A stretch of DNA of 64,000 bases from Lysobacter arenosi (GCF_016613475.2 NZ_CP071517.1:930001-994000), one strand, 5' to 3'; counted from the first letter of the stretch, positions 12,384-24,241 are shown. Program-made: numbers and translations. The notes: generated by a model from the sequence alone, not told the origin.

Positions 12384-12863
12384 TCATGCCAGGTGCTGGG
12401 CCAGCTCCAGCGGGTGCCTGTGCCCCGCCAGGAAGTCCGCGGCCGCCCGCCACACCAGCGGACTGCGGTGGCGCTGCTGGGCCGCCTGAAGCTCGCTGGG
12501 CGTCATCCAGACCGCGCGGACGATGCCGTCGTCCAGCGGTCGCGCAGGATCGTGCCTGACCGGTTCGGCGGCGAAGGCGAAGCGCAGGTAATGGCGCCCG
12601 CCGCGGCCGTCGCCGTTGTCCGGTGCCTTCCACTGGTAGGCGCCGACGAACGCGGTGAGGCGGACGTCCCAGCCGGTCTCCTCGAGCGTTTCCCGAAGCG
12701 CGGCCTCGTGCAGGCTTTCGTCCGGCTCCAGGTGCCCGGCGGGCTGGTTGAGCACCAGCCGGCCACCGACCGACTCTTCGACCATGAGCAGCCGACCGCC
12801 GTCGACCACCACCGTGGCCACGGTCACGTCGGGTTGCCAGAACCGGCCTTCGCGGTAGCTCAT
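12384..12863 (-). CDS. nudJ: Nudix hydrolase, NudJ-like phosphatase
   Basis: A 159-residue Nudix protein. The Nudix box matches G-x5-E-x7-R-E-U-x-E-E-x-G-U: it starts at GHLEPDE near residue 43 and ends at LEETGW near 65. NudJ acts on nucleoside di- and triphosphates and on hydroxymethylpyrimidine pyrophosphate. The assignment as NudJ rather than another Nudix enzyme rests on its place directly upstream of mnmA, as in E. coli. Its start is one base beyond the stop of the upstream exported-protein gene, so they may share a transcript. Confidence 0.85.
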   Translation of the reverse strand: MSYREGRFWQPDVTVATVVVDGGRLLMVEESVGGRLVLNQPAGHLEPDESLHEAALRETLEETGWDVRLTAFVGAYQWKAPDNGDGRGGRHYLRFAFAAEPVRHDPARPLDDGIVRAVWMTPSELQAAQQRHRSPLVWRAAADFLAGHRHPLELAQHLA

Positions 12864-12864
12864 T

Positions 12865-13365
12865 TCAGAATTCGTCCTTGCCCTGGGTCAGGGCCGCTTC
12901 CATCTGGTCGGCCGAGCGCAGGACGAAGTCCAGAGCGTCGTCCAACTCCGCAGCCGCGGCGTCGGCGGCGATCTTGACCACGAACACGGCCATGTCGCCC
13001 TGCTTGACCCACGCCCCGAGCTTGCTCGACTGGCTGTCCTCGAGCAGGCGATTGGCGACGTCAATCGGGAACTGGGTCGAGGCGGCGCGATACGCCGGCG
13101 ACCAGATCTCGCGGACCTGCAGGTTGCCGAACTTTTCCGTCGCCGAGAGGATGTAGGCCAGCTGGCTGCGCTTGTCGTCGACATCGAAGGTCAACTTGTA
13201 GTCGCCGTCCTCGTCGACCTCGTAGCGGTAGTCCAGGCCGTCCAACTGACGGGCGATCAGAGGGTCGGCGGCAGAATGCTGCGTTTCACCAGCAGGCACA
13301 CCGGTGTCCGCGGCCAGGGCCGGCAGCGACGACAGTGCGATCAGCATCGCAGCAAGCAGACGCAT
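12865..13365 (-). CDS. Exported YbjN-domain-like protein
   Basis: 166 residues with a cleavable signal peptide (about 1-19, ending PALAA). The mature part resembles the YbjN fold: strands in [21 protein letters not shown], helix-rich [19 protein letters not shown], and a C-terminal helix [17 protein letters not shown]. YbjN-like domains act as structural or chaperone-like modules; the substrate here is unknown. ATG at 13365 gives the signal peptide directly; a longer frame to 13428 adds a non-hydrophobic leader. It is divergent from clpS and ends one base before the Nudix gene. Confidence 0.75.
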   Translation of the reverse strand: MRLLAAMLIALSSLPALAADTGVPAGETQHSAADPLIARQLDGLDYRYEVDEDGDYKLTFDVDDKRSQLAYILSATEKFGNLQVREIWSPAYRAASTQFPIDVANRLLEDSQSSKLGAWVKQGDMAVFVVKIAADAAAAELDDALDFVLRSADQMEAALTQGKDEF

Positions 13366-13459
13366 CTGGTTTGGCTCCTGGACTGATGAAAGCGGGGAAT
13401 GTGCGGCATTGTGCCGGCGCCCGGGCATGGGCGTCCACGACCGGCAGCGGCCCGGGCCC

Positions 13460-13465
13460 TATAAT
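13460..13465 (+). promoter_or_regulatory. -10 element of clpS (TATAAT), suggesting a leaderless or very short-leader mRNA
   Basis: A perfect TATAAT ends only 6 bases before the clpS ATG, so transcription would begin at or within a base or two of the start codon. No Shine-Dalgarno sequence lies between them. The -35 region is poor. Confidence 0.5.
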
Positions 13466-13471
13466 TCGGCC

Positions 13472-13792
13472 ATGGCCAAACAGACCGAACACGAACAACA
13501 CCACGGCGTGCTGGTGGAAACCGGCAAGCCCGAGGTGGCCCGCCCGCCCCTGTATTCCGTCCTGCTGCTGAACGACGACTACACCCCGATGGACTTCGTA
13601 GTCGAGGTGCTGATGCGCTTTTTCGCCATGAACGCCGAAAAAGCCACCCAGATCATGCTGCACGTGCATACCCGCGGTCGCGGTGTGTGCGGGGTTTTCA
13701 CCCGCGAGGTTGCAGAATCCAAGGTGGCGCAGGTGAACGAATTTTCAAGGCTCAACCAACACCCCTTGCTGTGCACGATGGAAAAGGCCTAA
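13472..13792 (+). CDS. clpS: ATP-dependent Clp protease adaptor
   Basis: A 106-residue ClpS that binds proteins with N-terminal Leu, Phe, Tyr or Trp and passes them to ClpAP. Visible are the core [17 protein letters not shown] near residues 31-47, with Asn-Asp-Asp and Met of the N-degron pocket, and [13 protein letters not shown] near 68-80. The N-terminal extension of about 25 residues that engages ClpA is present. There is no Shine-Dalgarno sequence before ATG at 13472. clpA follows 168 bases downstream. aat, which creates ClpS-recognised N-termini, is encoded 2.9 kb away. Confidence 0.97.
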   Translation: MAKQTEHEQHHGVLVETGKPEVARPPLYSVLLLNDDYTPMDFVVEVLMRFFAMNAEKATQIMLHVHTRGRGVCGVFTREVAESKVAQVNEFSRLNQHPLLCTMEKA

Positions 13793-13960
13793 AAGTTCTG
13801 CTTAGCACGTCTCGACCAGTAAGAAGCGTGGAACCAGCCGCTGCCAGGGCCGGTCCAAGGCCAGGAAGGAAGGGACTTGCGGCGGGCCTTGCAGGCGGCA
13901 TGGAATTCGCCAGTCCCACCCCCATCTAGGACGGCAGTAGTTTCCGGAGGCTCTCGCCCC

Positions 13961-16240
13961 ATGTTCAGCAAGGATCTCGAATACAGCATCGGCCAGTGCT
14001 ACAAGCGCGCCCGCGAGGCGCGCCACGAGTACATGACGGTCGAACACCTGCTGCTGGCGCTGCTCGACAACCCGTCCGCCGAAGCCGTACTCAAGGCGTG
14101 CGGGGTCGACTTCCCGCGCCTGCGCACCGACCTGGAACAGGCCATCGCCACCTCGGTGTCGGTGCTGCCCGAAGACGTCGACCGCGACACGCAGCCGACC
14201 CTGGGTTTCCAGCGCGTGCTCCAGCGCGCCGTCTACCACGTCCAGTCCTCGGGCAAGAAGGAAGTCACCGGCGCCAATGTGCTGGTGGCGATCTTCGGCG
14301 AGAAGGACTCGCACGCGGTCTATTTCCTCAACCAGCAGGACGTCGCCCGCCTCGACGTCGTCAATTACATCTCGCACGGCATTGCCAAGCAGGGTGGCGA
14401 GGAATCCTCGCGCTCGCAGGAAGAGGGCGAGTCGCCCTCGGGTGAAGGCGAGGGCGAAGGCAAGGGTGATGCCCTGGCCGAGTTCGCGGTCAACCTCAAC
14501 CAGCTCGCACGCGAAGGCAAGATCGATCCGCTGGTCGGCCGTGCCGACGAAGTCGAGCGCACCATCCAGGTGCTGTGCCGCCGCCGCAAGAACAACCCGC
14601 TGTACGTCGGCGAGGCAGGCGTGGGCAAGACCGCGATCGCCGAGGGCCTGGCCAAGCGCATCGTCGACGGCGACGTCCCCGACGTGCTTGCCGACGCCAC
14701 CATCTACGCCCTCGACCTGGGCGCGCTGGTGGCCGGCACCAAGTATCGCGGCGACTTTGAAAAGCGCCTGAAGGCCGTGCTGACGCAGCTGAAGAAGCTG
14801 CCGGAAGCGGTGCTCTTCATCGACGAGATCCACACCATCATCGGTGCCGGCAGTGCCAGCGGCGGCACGATGGATGCCAGCAACCTGATCAAGCCGGCGC
14901 TCGCGTCGGGCGACCTGCGCTGCATCGGCTCGACCACGTTCCAGGAATACCGCGGCATCTTCGAAAAGGACCGGGCCCTGGCGCGGCGCTTCCAGAAGAT
15001 CGACATCGTCGAGCCGACGGTGGGCGAGGCCTACGAGATCCTGCAGGGCCTCAAGCCCAAGTACGAGGCGCACCACGGCGTGACCTACGCCGACGATGCG
15101 CTGCAGGCGGCGGTGGACCTGTCGGTCAAGCACATCGGCGACCGCCTGCTGCCGGACAAGGCCATCGACGTGATCGACGAGGCCGGCGCCCGGCAGCGGC
15201 TGCTGGCGCTGGACATCCGCAAGAGCCTGATCGATGTCGAGGAGATCGAGACGATTGTCGCCAAGATGGCGCGCATCCCGACCAAGCAGGTCAGCGCCTC
15301 CGACAAGGACGTGCTGCGCAACCTCGAGCGCAACCTGAAGATGGTGATCTTCGGCCAGGATCCGGCGATCGACACGCTGACCTCGGCCATCAAGCTCGCC
15401 CGCTCGGGCCTGGGCAATCCGGACAAGCCGATCGGCAACTTCCTGTTCGCTGGTCCCACCGGTGTCGGCAAGACCGAGGTGACCAAGCAGCTCGCGCTGC
15501 AGCTGGGCATCGAGCTGGTCCGCTTTGACATGTCCGAGTACATGGAGCCGCATTCGGTGAGCCGCCTGATCGGTGCGCCCCCGGGTTACGTCGGTTTCGA
15601 CCAGGGCGGCCTGCTGACCGAGAAGATCGTCAAGACGCCGCACTGCGTGCTGCTGCTGGACGAGGTCGAGAAGGCGCATCCGGACATCTTCAACATCCTG
15701 TTGCAGGTGATGGACCGCGGCGTGCTGACCGACACCAACGGTCGCGAGGCCAACTTCAAGAACGTGATCCTGGTGATGACCACCAATGCCGGCGCGGCGC
15801 AGGCGTCGCGGCGCACGATTGGCTTCACCCAGCAGGATCATTCGACCGATGCGATGGAAGTGATCCGCCGCAGCTTCACCCCGGAATTCCGCAACCGCCT
15901 CGATGCGGTCGTGCAGTTCCAGGCGCTTGGCTTCGAGCACATCCTGCGCGTGGTCGACAAGTTCCTGATCGAGCTGGAAGCGCAGTTGCACGACAAGGAC
16001 GTGACGCTGTCGGCCACGCCGACCGCGCGCGACTGGCTGGCCCAGCACGGCTTCGACCCGCTGATGGGTGCGCGTCCGATGGCGCGGGTGATCCAGGACA
16101 AGATCAAGCGCCCGCTGGCGGACGAGCTGCTGTTCGGCAAGCTGGTCAACGGCGGCCGCGTCAGCATCGACGTCAAGGACGACGAGTTGGTGGTCGAGGC
16201 GCAGGCCGAGCCGGAGAAGCTCCTCCCGGCGACGGTCTAG
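13961..16240 (+). CDS. clpA: ATP-dependent Clp protease ATP-binding subunit ClpA
   Basis: A 759-residue AAA+ unfoldase that threads substrates into ClpP; the length matches E. coli ClpA. The N-terminal Clp_N repeat domain (1-140) is followed by an acidic linker rich in Glu and Gly (about 143-170). The first Walker A, GEAGVGKT, is near residue 217 and the second, GPTGVGKT, near 497. The IGL/ClpP-docking region lies in the second AAA module. CCGGAGG precedes ATG at 13961 by 10 bases. ClpS, its adaptor, is immediately upstream. Confidence 0.97.
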   Translation: MFSKDLEYSIGQCYKRAREARHEYMTVEHLLLALLDNPSAEAVLKACGVDFPRLRTDLEQAIATSVSVLPEDVDRDTQPTLGFQRVLQRAVYHVQSSGKKEVTGANVLVAIFGEKDSHAVYFLNQQDVARLDVVNYISHGIAKQGGEESSRSQEEGESPSGEGEGEGKGDALAEFAVNLNQLAREGKIDPLVGRADEVERTIQVLCRRRKNNPLYVGEAGVGKTAIAEGLAKRIVDGDVPDVLADATIYALDLGALVAGTKYRGDFEKRLKAVLTQLKKLPEAVLFIDEIHTIIGAGSASGGTMDASNLIKPALASGDLRCIGSTTFQEYRGIFEKDRALARRFQKIDIVEPTVGEAYEILQGLKPKYEAHHGVTYADDALQAAVDLSVKHIGDRLLPDKAIDVIDEAGARQRLLALDIRKSLIDVEEIETIVAKMARIPTKQVSASDKDVLRNLERNLKMVIFGQDPAIDTLTSAIKLARSGLGNPDKPIGNFLFAGPTGVGKTEVTKQLALQLGIELVRFDMSEYMEPHSVSRLIGAPPGYVGFDQGGLLTEKIVKTPHCVLLLDEVEKAHPDIFNILLQVMDRGVLTDTNGREANFKNVILVMTTNAGAAQASRRTIGFTQQDHSTDAMEVIRRSFTPEFRNRLDAVVQFQALGFEHILRVVDKFLIELEAQLHDKDVTLSATPTARDWLAQHGFDPLMGARPMARVIQDKIKRPLADELLFGKLVNGGRVSIDVKDDELVVEAQAEPEKLLPATV

Positions 16241-16301
16241 CCGGACGTTCCCTCTCCCCTCGCGGGAGAGGGGCCGGCGCTGCAGGCGCCGGAGAGGCAA
16301 C

Positions 16302-16330
16302 AAAAAAGGCGGCCGATGGCCGCCTTTTTT
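16302..16330. terminator. Bidirectional intrinsic terminator between clpA and infA
   Basis: A perfect palindrome: AAAAAAGGCGGCC, GAT loop, GGCCGCCTTTTTT. The A tract and T tract make it work on both strands, ending clpA on the plus strand and infA on the minus strand. Confidence 0.92.
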
Positions 16331-16350
16331 AATTCAATGGCTTACCGCTA

Positions 16351-16569
16351 TTACTTCATGCGGTAAGTGATACGGCCCTTGGTCAGGTCGTACGGGGTCA
16401 TTTCGACCTTCACCTTGTCGCCGGTCAGGATGCGGATGTAGTTCTTGCGCATGCGGCCGGAGATGTGGGCAATGATCTCGTGCCCGTTTTCGAGGCGCAC
16501 CCGGAACATGGTGTTCGGAAGAGTTTCCGCCACCGTGCCCTCGAATTCGATCACGTCGTCTTTTGCCAT
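16351..16569 (-). CDS. infA: Translation initiation factor IF-1
   Basis: A 72-residue OB-fold protein. The start [17 protein letters not shown] and the end KGRITYRMK are characteristic of IF-1, which fills the ribosomal A site during initiation. The start at 16569 gives the canonical length; longer frames upstream are not coding. An AGGAA-type ribosome-binding site precedes it. The gene lies between clpA (convergent) and aat (same strand), the order seen in E. coli (clpS-clpA / infA / aat). Confidence 0.98.
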   Translation of the reverse strand: MAKDDVIEFEGTVAETLPNTMFRVRLENGHEIIAHISGRMRKNYIRILTGDKVKVEMTPYDLTKGRITYRMK

Positions 16570-16667
16570 GTGGTTCCTGAAATGCGTGGAGCGCCCGTGC
16601 CTCAGGATGAGGGACGGAACGAAGCCCCGTATTTTGCCATGCGCGCGCCGCCGTTGCAAAAAAACGG

Positions 16668-17414
16668 TTAATCGGGCAGCGGAGCGGCCAGTCGGCACGC
16701 CGGCCAATCGCCCACGCGGGCGTTCCAGCGCCCCGGGAGGCCCTCCAGCGTCGCCATCTCGGCCACCCGCGCGACGAAGGCCTGCCGCGGCCACAACCGG
16801 GCACCCAGGCTGATCAGGTGCGGGTTCTCGACCTGGGCGTCGATCAGGGGCCAGCCCCATTCGTGCAGATGGTGGGCCAGCGCGGCGAGGGCGACCTTGG
16901 AGCCGCCGGATTGCGCGCTGAACATGCTCTCGCCGTAGAACATCCGGCCCACCGTCACGCCGTAGATGCCGCCGACCAGCTGCTCACCGGCGAACACTTC
17001 GAACGAATGCGCATGGCCGAGCGCATGCAGGCGGCGATAGGCGACCTGCATCTCGCGGGTGATCCAGGTGCCGCGCTGGCCGGGCCGGCGGATCCGCGCG
17101 CAGACCTCGACGACCTCGTCGAAGGCGGTGTCGGCGCGCACCGTCCAGTCGCAGTGGCGCAGGCCACGGCGGAACTTCGAGGACAGCTTCACGGCATCGG
17201 TGGCGAACACCGTGCGCGGATCCGGGCTCCACCACAGGATCGGCTGGCCCTGCGAGTACCAGGGAAAGATGCCGTGCCGGTACGCGTTGAGAAGGCGCGC
17301 CGGCGAGAGGTCACCGCCGACCGCGAGCAGGCCGTCGGGCTGGCGCAGTGCTTGCTCCACGGGCGGGAACGGCGCCTCGGGATCGTCTGGCAGCAGGGCG
17401 GGCAGGGCGGTCAT
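16668..17414 (-). CDS. aat: Leucyl/phenylalanyl-tRNA--protein transferase
   Basis: A 248-residue GNAT-fold aminoacyl transferase that adds Leu or Phe to proteins with N-terminal Lys or Arg, marking them for ClpS-ClpAP. Family landmarks: [20 protein letters not shown] near the N-terminus, GIFPWY near residue 50, WWSPDPR near 62, and FYGESMFS in the second half. infA lies about 100 bases downstream and clpS-clpA beyond it, so most N-degron pathway genes are together. Confidence 0.96.
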   Translation of the reverse strand: MTALPALLPDDPEAPFPPVEQALRQPDGLLAVGGDLSPARLLNAYRHGIFPWYSQGQPILWWSPDPRTVFATDAVKLSSKFRRGLRHCDWTVRADTAFDEVVEVCARIRRPGQRGTWITREMQVAYRRLHALGHAHSFEVFAGEQLVGGIYGVTVGRMFYGESMFSAQSGGSKVALAALAHHLHEWGWPLIDAQVENPHLISLGARLWPRQAFVARVAEMATLEGLPGRWNARVGDWPACRLAAPLPD

Positions 17415-17453
17415 GGTGGTGATGATGCATCCGCCGCGCCCGGGACGACAGCA

Positions 17454-18575
17454 TCAGTCCTTGAACGGCGAGTGCCCGACCAGGGTCGCCGCATACCTGC
17501 GTACCGCGGCCGACTCCTGCGCGCACCAGTCGCGCAATGCAGCGCGGAACTGCTCGTCCGCCACCCAGTGCCGGCTGCGCACGATCGTCGGCAGGAAGCC
17601 GCGCGCGAGCTTGTGCTCGCCCTGCGCGCCGGGCTCGAAACGGGTCAGTCCGTTCGCCAGGCAATAGTCGATGCCCTGGTAGTAGCAGGTCTCGAAGTGC
17701 AGGCCCGGCGCCGTCTCGCTGGCTCCCCAGTAGCGGCCGTACAAAGTGTCGCCGCCGCGCAGGCAGAGCGCGCCGGCGATCGGGCGTTCGTCGCGCATTG
17801 CCAGGAACATCACCAGCGAATCGGGCATCGCGCGTGCCATGTGGCGCAGGAAGTCGAGTGTCAGTGCCGGGTGGTTGCCGTACTCGGCGAATGTCTGCAG
17901 GTAGAAGCCATGCATCGCCGCCAGGTCGTCATCGCTGGCGTCGCGACCTTCGACCACGCGGAACGTCACGCCTGCACGGGCGACCTTGGCCCGCTCCTGG
18001 CGGATGTTCTTGCGGTGCTTGTGGTCGAACGCGGCCAGGTAGTCGTCGAAATCGCGCCATTCGCGGTCGTTGCGCCAGTGGTACTGCACGTCGATCCGCG
18101 ACAGCCAGTCGCGGTCGAACTCTGCATCCTCGTCGTCGCGATGGAAATTGACGTGCACTGACGACAGCGCATTGCCAGCGCACAGTTTCGCCAACGCCGT
18201 TGCGAGTTCGGAGCGACGATCGAGATCGCGGGCGAGCAGGCGCGGTCCGGTGACGGGCGAGTAGGGCACCGCGCACAGCCACTTGGGAAAGTACTCGAGC
18301 CCGTGCTGCGCATAGGCATGCGCCCAGGCGTGATCGAAGACGAACTCGCCGTGCGAGTTCTCCTTCAGGTAGGCCGGGGCGGCGGCGACGAGGTTCGTGC
18401 CCTCCCACAGCGTCAGGTGCTGTGGCGTCCAGCCCCATTGCGCACGCAGGCAGCCGTGCTGTTCGAGGCCGCAGAGGAAGGCGTGGCTGACGAACGGATT
18501 GCAGCCATCGTGCAGGGCATCCCACTGCGAAGCAGGAATGTCCGACAGCGAGGTGATGATGCGCGGCGCGGTCAT
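17454..18575 (-). CDS. GNAT-like N-acyltransferase (DUF482/FemAB-like family)
   Basis: 373 residues. The layout is that of the large COG3146 group of tandem GNAT-like acyltransferases. An N-terminal module has conserved NPFVSHAFLCGLEQHGC, and a C-terminal module contains FDHKHRKNIRQERAKV near residue 192 and GARFEPGAQGEHKLARG-like motifs near 330. Substrates are unknown; related proteins act on peptidoglycan or amino-acid acceptors. ATG at 18575 is chosen because upstream sequence to 18719 is Arg-rich and not family-like. It lies between aat and trxB on the same strand. Confidence 0.82.
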   Translation of the reverse strand: MTAPRIITSLSDIPASQWDALHDGCNPFVSHAFLCGLEQHGCLRAQWGWTPQHLTLWEGTNLVAAAPAYLKENSHGEFVFDHAWAHAYAQHGLEYFPKWLCAVPYSPVTGPRLLARDLDRRSELATALAKLCAGNALSSVHVNFHRDDEDAEFDRDWLSRIDVQYHWRNDREWRDFDDYLAAFDHKHRKNIRQERAKVARAGVTFRVVEGRDASDDDLAAMHGFYLQTFAEYGNHPALTLDFLRHMARAMPDSLVMFLAMRDERPIAGALCLRGGDTLYGRYWGASETAPGLHFETCYYQGIDYCLANGLTRFEPGAQGEHKLARGFLPTIVRSRHWVADEQFRAALRDWCAQESAAVRRYAATLVGHSPFKD

Positions 18576-18618
18576 GCAGGAGCGGGGATGGCAATGACCA
18601 GAGCCCCGCCCTCCAACA

Positions 18619-19587
<969 letters not shown>

Positions 19588-19780
19588 CTAATGGATTAAG
19601 GGGCGTTGGCGAGGTTGCAGCCATACGCCTGCGTGTGTCGGGTCGTCGAAGCCATAGCTTGGAGGCGGCACCCCGGCAAAACAAGGCGAGCTGCATGGAC
19701 GCAATGTTGCACTGCGCCGTGAGCCCTGTCTGGCTTGTGAAGGACAATAGCGGTACGCGCCGCACATGCGGCGCTTTTTT
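19588..19780 (+). ncRNA. Candidate intergenic small RNA or attenuated ald leader
   Basis: A stretch of about 190 bases with no credible protein. It is bounded by TATAAT at 19576-19581 and an intrinsic terminator at 19757-19780. It can form local hairpins, for example AAGCCATAGCTT and AGCC-CTGTCT-GGCT, and a longer pairing of AAGCCA with TGGCTT. Either it is a free small RNA, or it is the 5' leader of ald ending in an attenuator 82 bases before the ald start. 6S RNA was considered because of the length, but no matching 6S features could be shown. Confidence 0.35.
19757..19780 (+). terminator. Intrinsic terminator upstream of ald
   Basis: GCGCCGCA and TGCGGCGC form an 8-base-pair stem around a 2-base loop, followed by six T. 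It lies before, not after, an annotated gene, which is why a small RNA or attenuator is proposed. Confidence 0.75.
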
Positions 19781-19861
19781 GCGTCATTCCCCTCGCAATC
19801 GCCCGCGCATGCCCGCGCGGGGGGTTCAACACTTGCATCAACATTTCAAGAAGGTAGAGAC

Positions 19862-20932
19862 ATGCGGATCGGCGTTCCCAAGGAAACCAAGACCCTCGAA
19901 GGGCGCGTTGCGCTCGTTCCGGCTGCTGCCGGCGATCTGGTCAAGCGCGGCCACGAGGTCTGGCTCGAGAAGGATGCCGGCGTCAAGTCGGGCTTCACCG
20001 ATGAGCAGTACACCCAGCTGGGCGTGAAGATTGCCGTCGATGCCGCGCAGCTCTACGAGAAGGGCCAGCTGATCGTGAAGGTGAAGGAGCCGATCGCCGG
20101 CGACCTCAAGCACCTGCGCAAGGATCACCTGCTGTTCTGCTACCTGCACCTGGCCGCAGAGCCGGAGCTGACGAAGCAGCTGCTCGACATCGGCCTGACC
20201 GGTATCGCCTTCGAGACCGTCGAGCTGCCCAACGGCGACCTGCCGCTGCTGGCGCCGATGTCGGTCATCGCCGGCAAGATCGCGGTCCAGGTCGGCACCC
20301 ACCTGCTGCACCAGCCCGAAGGCGGCAAGGGCAAGCTGCTCGGCGGCCTGCCGTCGACCGAGCGTGGCAAGGTCGTCGTGTTCGGTGCCGGCCAGGCTGG
20401 CAGCGCCTCGGCGGCGCTGGCCGCGGCCGGCGGCTCGAACGTGGTCGTGTTCGAAATGCGCCAGGACCGCATGGACCAGATGATGCGCCTGGGCAACAAC
20501 GTCACCACCCTGTACCCGTACGCCGACGTGGTCGCGCGCGAAGTGGCCTCGGCCGACCTCGTTGTCGGTGCGGTGCTGGTCACTGGCGCCCGCGCGCCGC
20601 ACGTGCTGACCCGCGAGATGCTCAAGGGCATGCAGGACGGCAGCGTGGTGGTCGACATCTCGATCGACCAGGGCGGCTGCTTCGAGACCTCGCGCCCGAC
20701 CACCTGGAAGGAGCCGACCTACGTCGAAGAGGGCGTCACCCACTTCTGCGTGACCAACATGCCCGGCGCCGTGCCGCAGACCAGCTCGCAGGCGATCTGC
20801 GCGGCGATCCTGCCGTGGGTCAACAAGCTGGCCTCGGGCGACGCCTGGCGCCAGAACCAGGCGCTGGTGCGCGGCATCAACGTCGAAGGCGGCAAGCTGG
20901 TGCACCCGGCGCTGCAGGACATGAAGCTCTAA
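19862..20932 (+). CDS. ald: Alanine dehydrogenase
   Basis: A 356-residue NAD-dependent enzyme that interconverts L-alanine with pyruvate and ammonia. The start [18 protein letters not shown] is characteristic. The substrate-binding Lys is in IVKVKEP near residue 73, the catalytic His in [10 protein letters not shown] near 95, and the NAD-binding GAGQAGS near 174. The C-terminal [13 protein letters not shown] motif is typical. ATG at 19862 follows an AAGGT site. It occupies the place between trxB and ftsK where E. coli has lrp. Confidence 0.96.
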   Translation: MRIGVPKETKTLEGRVALVPAAAGDLVKRGHEVWLEKDAGVKSGFTDEQYTQLGVKIAVDAAQLYEKGQLIVKVKEPIAGDLKHLRKDHLLFCYLHLAAEPELTKQLLDIGLTGIAFETVELPNGDLPLLAPMSVIAGKIAVQVGTHLLHQPEGGKGKLLGGLPSTERGKVVVFGAGQAGSASAALAAAGGSNVVVFEMRQDRMDQMMRLGNNVTTLYPYADVVAREVASADLVVGAVLVTGARAPHVLTREMLKGMQDGSVVVDISIDQGGCFETSRPTTWKEPTYVEEGVTHFCVTNMPGAVPQTSSQAICAAILPWVNKLASGDAWRQNQALVRGINVEGGKLVHPALQDMKL

Positions 20933-20960
20933 AGCCCGCCAAGCGTCATTGCGGTATCGA

Positions 20961-20994
20961 ACGGGGAGGGCCGGGAGACTGGCGCTCCCCGTTT
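20961..20994 (+). terminator. Probable terminator of ald
   Basis: ACGGGGAG and CTCCCCGT form an 8-base-pair stem around a 16-base loop and are followed by TTTCGTTTG. The T tract is interrupted, so confidence is moderate. Confidence 0.55.
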
Positions 20995-21153
20995 CGTTTG
21001 CGGCCGGTGGGGGCCCTGTAGGGGGCCTCAATGGCTTCGGTTACGATCTTTGACGTGCGCAGGTAGCCAGAACCGGGGGCGTCGCCTCACATTTCTGGTC
21101 TTTCTGGCGTATATTCAACAACTAACAGTATCTAGCTAAGGCAGAACATCACG

Positions 21154-23508
21154 GTGGCGCAAGCGTCCACAGCCAGCCGCAAGAAAGTCACGGCCGAAAA
21201 GCTGCCGCCATCGCCGCGGCGGCAACGTCTCATGCGCGATATCGCGCTGATCATCATCGCGCCCGTGCTGCTGTACCTGCTTGCGAGCCTGGTGACGTTC
21301 TCGCCGCAGGACCCGGGCTGGTCGCACGCCGGCAGCATTACCGCGCCGCTGCACAACGTCGGCGGCCGGGTCGGTGCGTTCACTGCCGACATCCTCCTGT
21401 ACCTGTGCGGCTATGTCGCCTTCCTGCTGCCGTTGATGCTCGGCGCGGTCGCCTGGATCGCCTTGTTCGGCATGGATGAGGACGGCGATGGCGATGCCGA
21501 CCTTGGGCCGGCACTGCGACTGATCGGCATCGTCGGTTTCCTGGTGGCTGCAACGGGCCTGCTGCACCTGCGCGTCGCGTCGCCGGATTCGTTCTCGGCC
21601 GGCAGCGGCGGCATGCTCGGCCGGCTGGTCGGCAAATCGCTTTATCTCGGTTTCGGACCGGTGGGCGGGAATCTGTTCCTGCTGGCGTTGTTGCTGGTGT
21701 CGGTGACGCTGGCCACGGGCCTGTCGTGGTTCGCGGTGATGGACAAGATCGGCCAGTGGGTGCTGGCGCTCGGACCGACGGTAAGCAAGCTGTTCCGCCA
21801 GGGCGAGAAACAGGCGACCGAGTGGCAGCAGACCCGAGCCTTCCGCGAGGAGCGCGAAGAGGCACGCAAGGTCGACACGGAACTGCGCGCCAAGCGCGCG
21901 CCGGTGAAGATCGAACCGCCGGCGGCACCGGTGGTGGAGAAGAGCGAACGCGCCAAGCGCGAGCAGCAGATCCCGCTGTTCCACGTTGGCGACGGCACCG
22001 GCATTCCGCCGCTGGCGCTGCTCGACGATCCCAAGCCGCAGCCCAAGGGCTACAGCGAAGAAACGCTGGAGACGCTGTCGCGCCAGATCGAATTCAAGCT
22101 CAAGGACTTCCGCATCGATGCGCAGGTGGTCGGCGCCTATCCGGGCCCGGTGATCACGCGCTTCGAACTGGAGCCGGCGCCGGGCGTGAAGGTCAGCCAG
22201 ATCAGCTCGCTCGACAAGGACATCGCCCGTGGCCTGTCGGTGAAGTCGGTGCGCGTGGTCGACGTGATCCCGGGCAAGTCGGTGGTCGGCCTGGAAACGC
22301 CGAACACCTCGCGCGAGATGATCTTCCTGTCTGAGCTGCTGCGCTCGAAGGAATACGACAAGTCGACCAGCCCGCTGACGCTGGCGCTGGGCAAGGACAT
22401 CGCCGGCCGCCCGACGGTGGCCGACCTTGCGCGCATGCCGCACCTGCTGGTTGCCGGTACCACCGGCTCGGGCAAGTCGGTCGCGGTCAATGCGATGGTG
22501 CTGTCGCTGCTGTACAAGGCCTCCGCGAAGGACCTGCGGATGCTGATGATCGACCCGAAGATGCTGGAGCTGTCGGTCTACCAGGGCATCCCGCACCTGC
22601 TCGCGCCGGTCGTCACCGACATGAAGGAGGCCGCCAACGGCCTGCGCTGGTGCGTGGCCGAAATGGAGCGCCGCTACAAGCTGATGTCGGCGGTGGGCGT
22701 GCGCAACCTGGCCGGCTTCAACAAGAAGGTCAAGGACGCGGAAGAAGCGGGCCAGCCGATGATGGATCCGCTGTTCAAGCCCAACGCCGAACTCGGCGAG
22801 GCGCCGCAGCCGCTGGAGACGTTGCCCTTCATCGTCATCTTCATCGACGAATTCGCCGACATGATGATGATCGTCGGCAAGAAGGTCGAAGAACTCATCG
22901 CCCGACTGGCGCAGAAGGCGCGCGCCGCCGGCATCCATCTGATCCTGGCTACGCAGCGTCCGTCGGTGGACGTGATCACCGGCCTGATCAAGGCCAACAT
23001 CCCTACGCGCATTGCCTTCCAGGTGTCGAGCAAGATCGACTCGCGCACCATCCTCGACCAGTCCGGCGCCGAAACGCTGCTCGGCCACGGCGACATGCTG
23101 TACCTGCCGCCGGGCACGGCGATGCCCGAGCGCGTCCACGGCGCCTTCGTCTCAGACGAGGAAGTGCACCGCGTGGTCGAGCATCTCAAGCAGGTCGGCG
23201 GCGGTCCGGACTACATCCAGGGCGTGCTCGACGAAGTGCAGACCATGGGCGACGGCATCGTCGTCGGCGCGACCGGCCTGCCGGAAAGCGGTGGCGGTGG
23301 CGGCGACGAATCCGATCCGCTCTACGACGAAGCCGTCCGCATCGTCACCGAGACCCGCCGTGCATCGATCTCGGGCGTTCAACGCCGCCTGAAAATCGGC
23401 TACAACCGCGCCGCGCGCCTGATCGAGGCGATGGAAATGGCCGGCGTAGTCACGCCTCCCGAGCACAATGGCGACCGCAGCGTGCTGGCCCCGCCACCGC
23501 CGAAGTAG
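21154..23508 (+). CDS. ftsK: DNA translocase FtsK
   Basis: 784 residues starting at GTG. Four hydrophobic spans (about 27-47, 79-107, 123-143 and 165-190) anchor it at the division septum. A short linker follows (about 225-290), then the RecA-like motor with Walker [10 protein letters not shown] near 436 and Walker [12 protein letters not shown] near 565. The C-terminal gamma winged-helix (about 720-784, [21 protein letters not shown]) reads the KOPS polarity sequences. It pumps DNA and activates XerCD at dif. The linker is far shorter than in E. coli FtsK. lolA and rarA follow, as in E. coli. Confidence 0.97.
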   Translation: MAQASTASRKKVTAEKLPPSPRRQRLMRDIALIIIAPVLLYLLASLVTFSPQDPGWSHAGSITAPLHNVGGRVGAFTADILLYLCGYVAFLLPLMLGAVAWIALFGMDEDGDGDADLGPALRLIGIVGFLVAATGLLHLRVASPDSFSAGSGGMLGRLVGKSLYLGFGPVGGNLFLLALLLVSVTLATGLSWFAVMDKIGQWVLALGPTVSKLFRQGEKQATEWQQTRAFREEREEARKVDTELRAKRAPVKIEPPAAPVVEKSERAKREQQIPLFHVGDGTGIPPLALLDDPKPQPKGYSEETLETLSRQIEFKLKDFRIDAQVVGAYPGPVITRFELEPAPGVKVSQISSLDKDIARGLSVKSVRVVDVIPGKSVVGLETPNTSREMIFLSELLRSKEYDKSTSPLTLALGKDIAGRPTVADLARMPHLLVAGTTGSGKSVAVNAMVLSLLYKASAKDLRMLMIDPKMLELSVYQGIPHLLAPVVTDMKEAANGLRWCVAEMERRYKLMSAVGVRNLAGFNKKVKDAEEAGQPMMDPLFKPNAELGEAPQPLETLPFIVIFIDEFADMMMIVGKKVEELIARLAQKARAAGIHLILATQRPSVDVITGLIKANIPTRIAFQVSSKIDSRTILDQSGAETLLGHGDMLYLPPGTAMPERVHGAFVSDEEVHRVVEHLKQVGGGPDYIQGVLDEVQTMGDGIVVGATGLPESGGGGGDESDPLYDEAVRIVTETRRASISGVQRRLKIGYNRAARLIEAMEMAGVVTPPEHNGDRSVLAPPPPK

Positions 23509-23600
23509 GGCTGTCGCGGGGGCGGTCGTGCGTCCATTCATCTTTCCGGCGGCACACTGCGCCCATCGCGTCCGTGCCGCCACATCATCCAGGGACTCCC

Positions 23601-24221
23601 ATGCGTTTCATCCATCTGACCGGCCTCATCGCCGCGCTGGCCGCTTCGAGCGCCTTCGCCGGCGCGCGTGACGACCTCAACACCTTCACCAAGGGCCTGA
23701 AGGGCCTTAGCGGGCAGTTCACCCAGCAGGTCTTCGATCCCAGCGGCAAGCTCAAGGAGAACTCGAGCGGGCAGGTGGCCCTGTCGGCGCCGCGGCTGTT
23801 CCGCTGGGAATACGTCAAGCCGTATCCGCAGCTGATCGTCGCCGACGGCAAGAAGGTCTGGGTGCACGATCCCGACCTGCAGCAGGTGACCGTGCGCCCG
23901 CAGGGCGAGGAAGAGCAGAACAGCCCGCTGTCGGCTTTGATCGATCCGAGCCGCCTGGACGCGCAGTTCAAGGTCAGGGAACTTGGTGCGGACGCGGGCC
24001 TGGAATGGCTGTCGCTGACGCCCAAGGGCGATAGTGACTCAGGCTTCCGTTCCGCCCGCTTGGGTTTCGGCCCGAGCGGCCTGGCCAAGATGCACGTGGT
24101 CGACGCGCTGGGTCAGCGCACCGAGATCAGCTTCAGCGGCTGGAAGCGCAACCCGGCGTTTGCCGCCGGGACATTCCGTTACACGCCGCCCAAGGGCGTG
24201 GACGTGATCGGCGGCGGCTGA
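23601..24221 (+). CDS. lolA: Outer-membrane lipoprotein carrier protein
   Basis: A 206-residue periplasmic chaperone that carries lipoproteins from LolCDE to LolB. The signal peptide covers residues 1-20 (ASSAFA). The mature protein has the LolA pattern: LSGQFTQQVFDPSG, LFRWEYVKPYPQLIVADGKKVWVHDPDLQQVTV, and FSGWKRNPAFAAGTFRY near the end. It follows ftsK with a gap of 92 bases, and a strong terminator lies 20 bases after its stop. Confidence 0.96.
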   Translation: MRFIHLTGLIAALAASSAFAGARDDLNTFTKGLKGLSGQFTQQVFDPSGKLKENSSGQVALSAPRLFRWEYVKPYPQLIVADGKKVWVHDPDLQQVTVRPQGEEEQNSPLSALIDPSRLDAQFKVRELGADAGLEWLSLTPKGDSDSGFRSARLGFGPSGLAKMHVVDALGQRTEISFSGWKRNPAFAAGTFRYTPPKGVDVIGGG

Positions 24222-24241
24222 GCCGCCACGATCTCCGGCGC

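Noticed and set aside
13802..16303. Minus-strand open frame of 833 codons opposite clpA
   Set aside because: Shadow of clpA; no domain is recognisable and it runs through the clpA promoter region.
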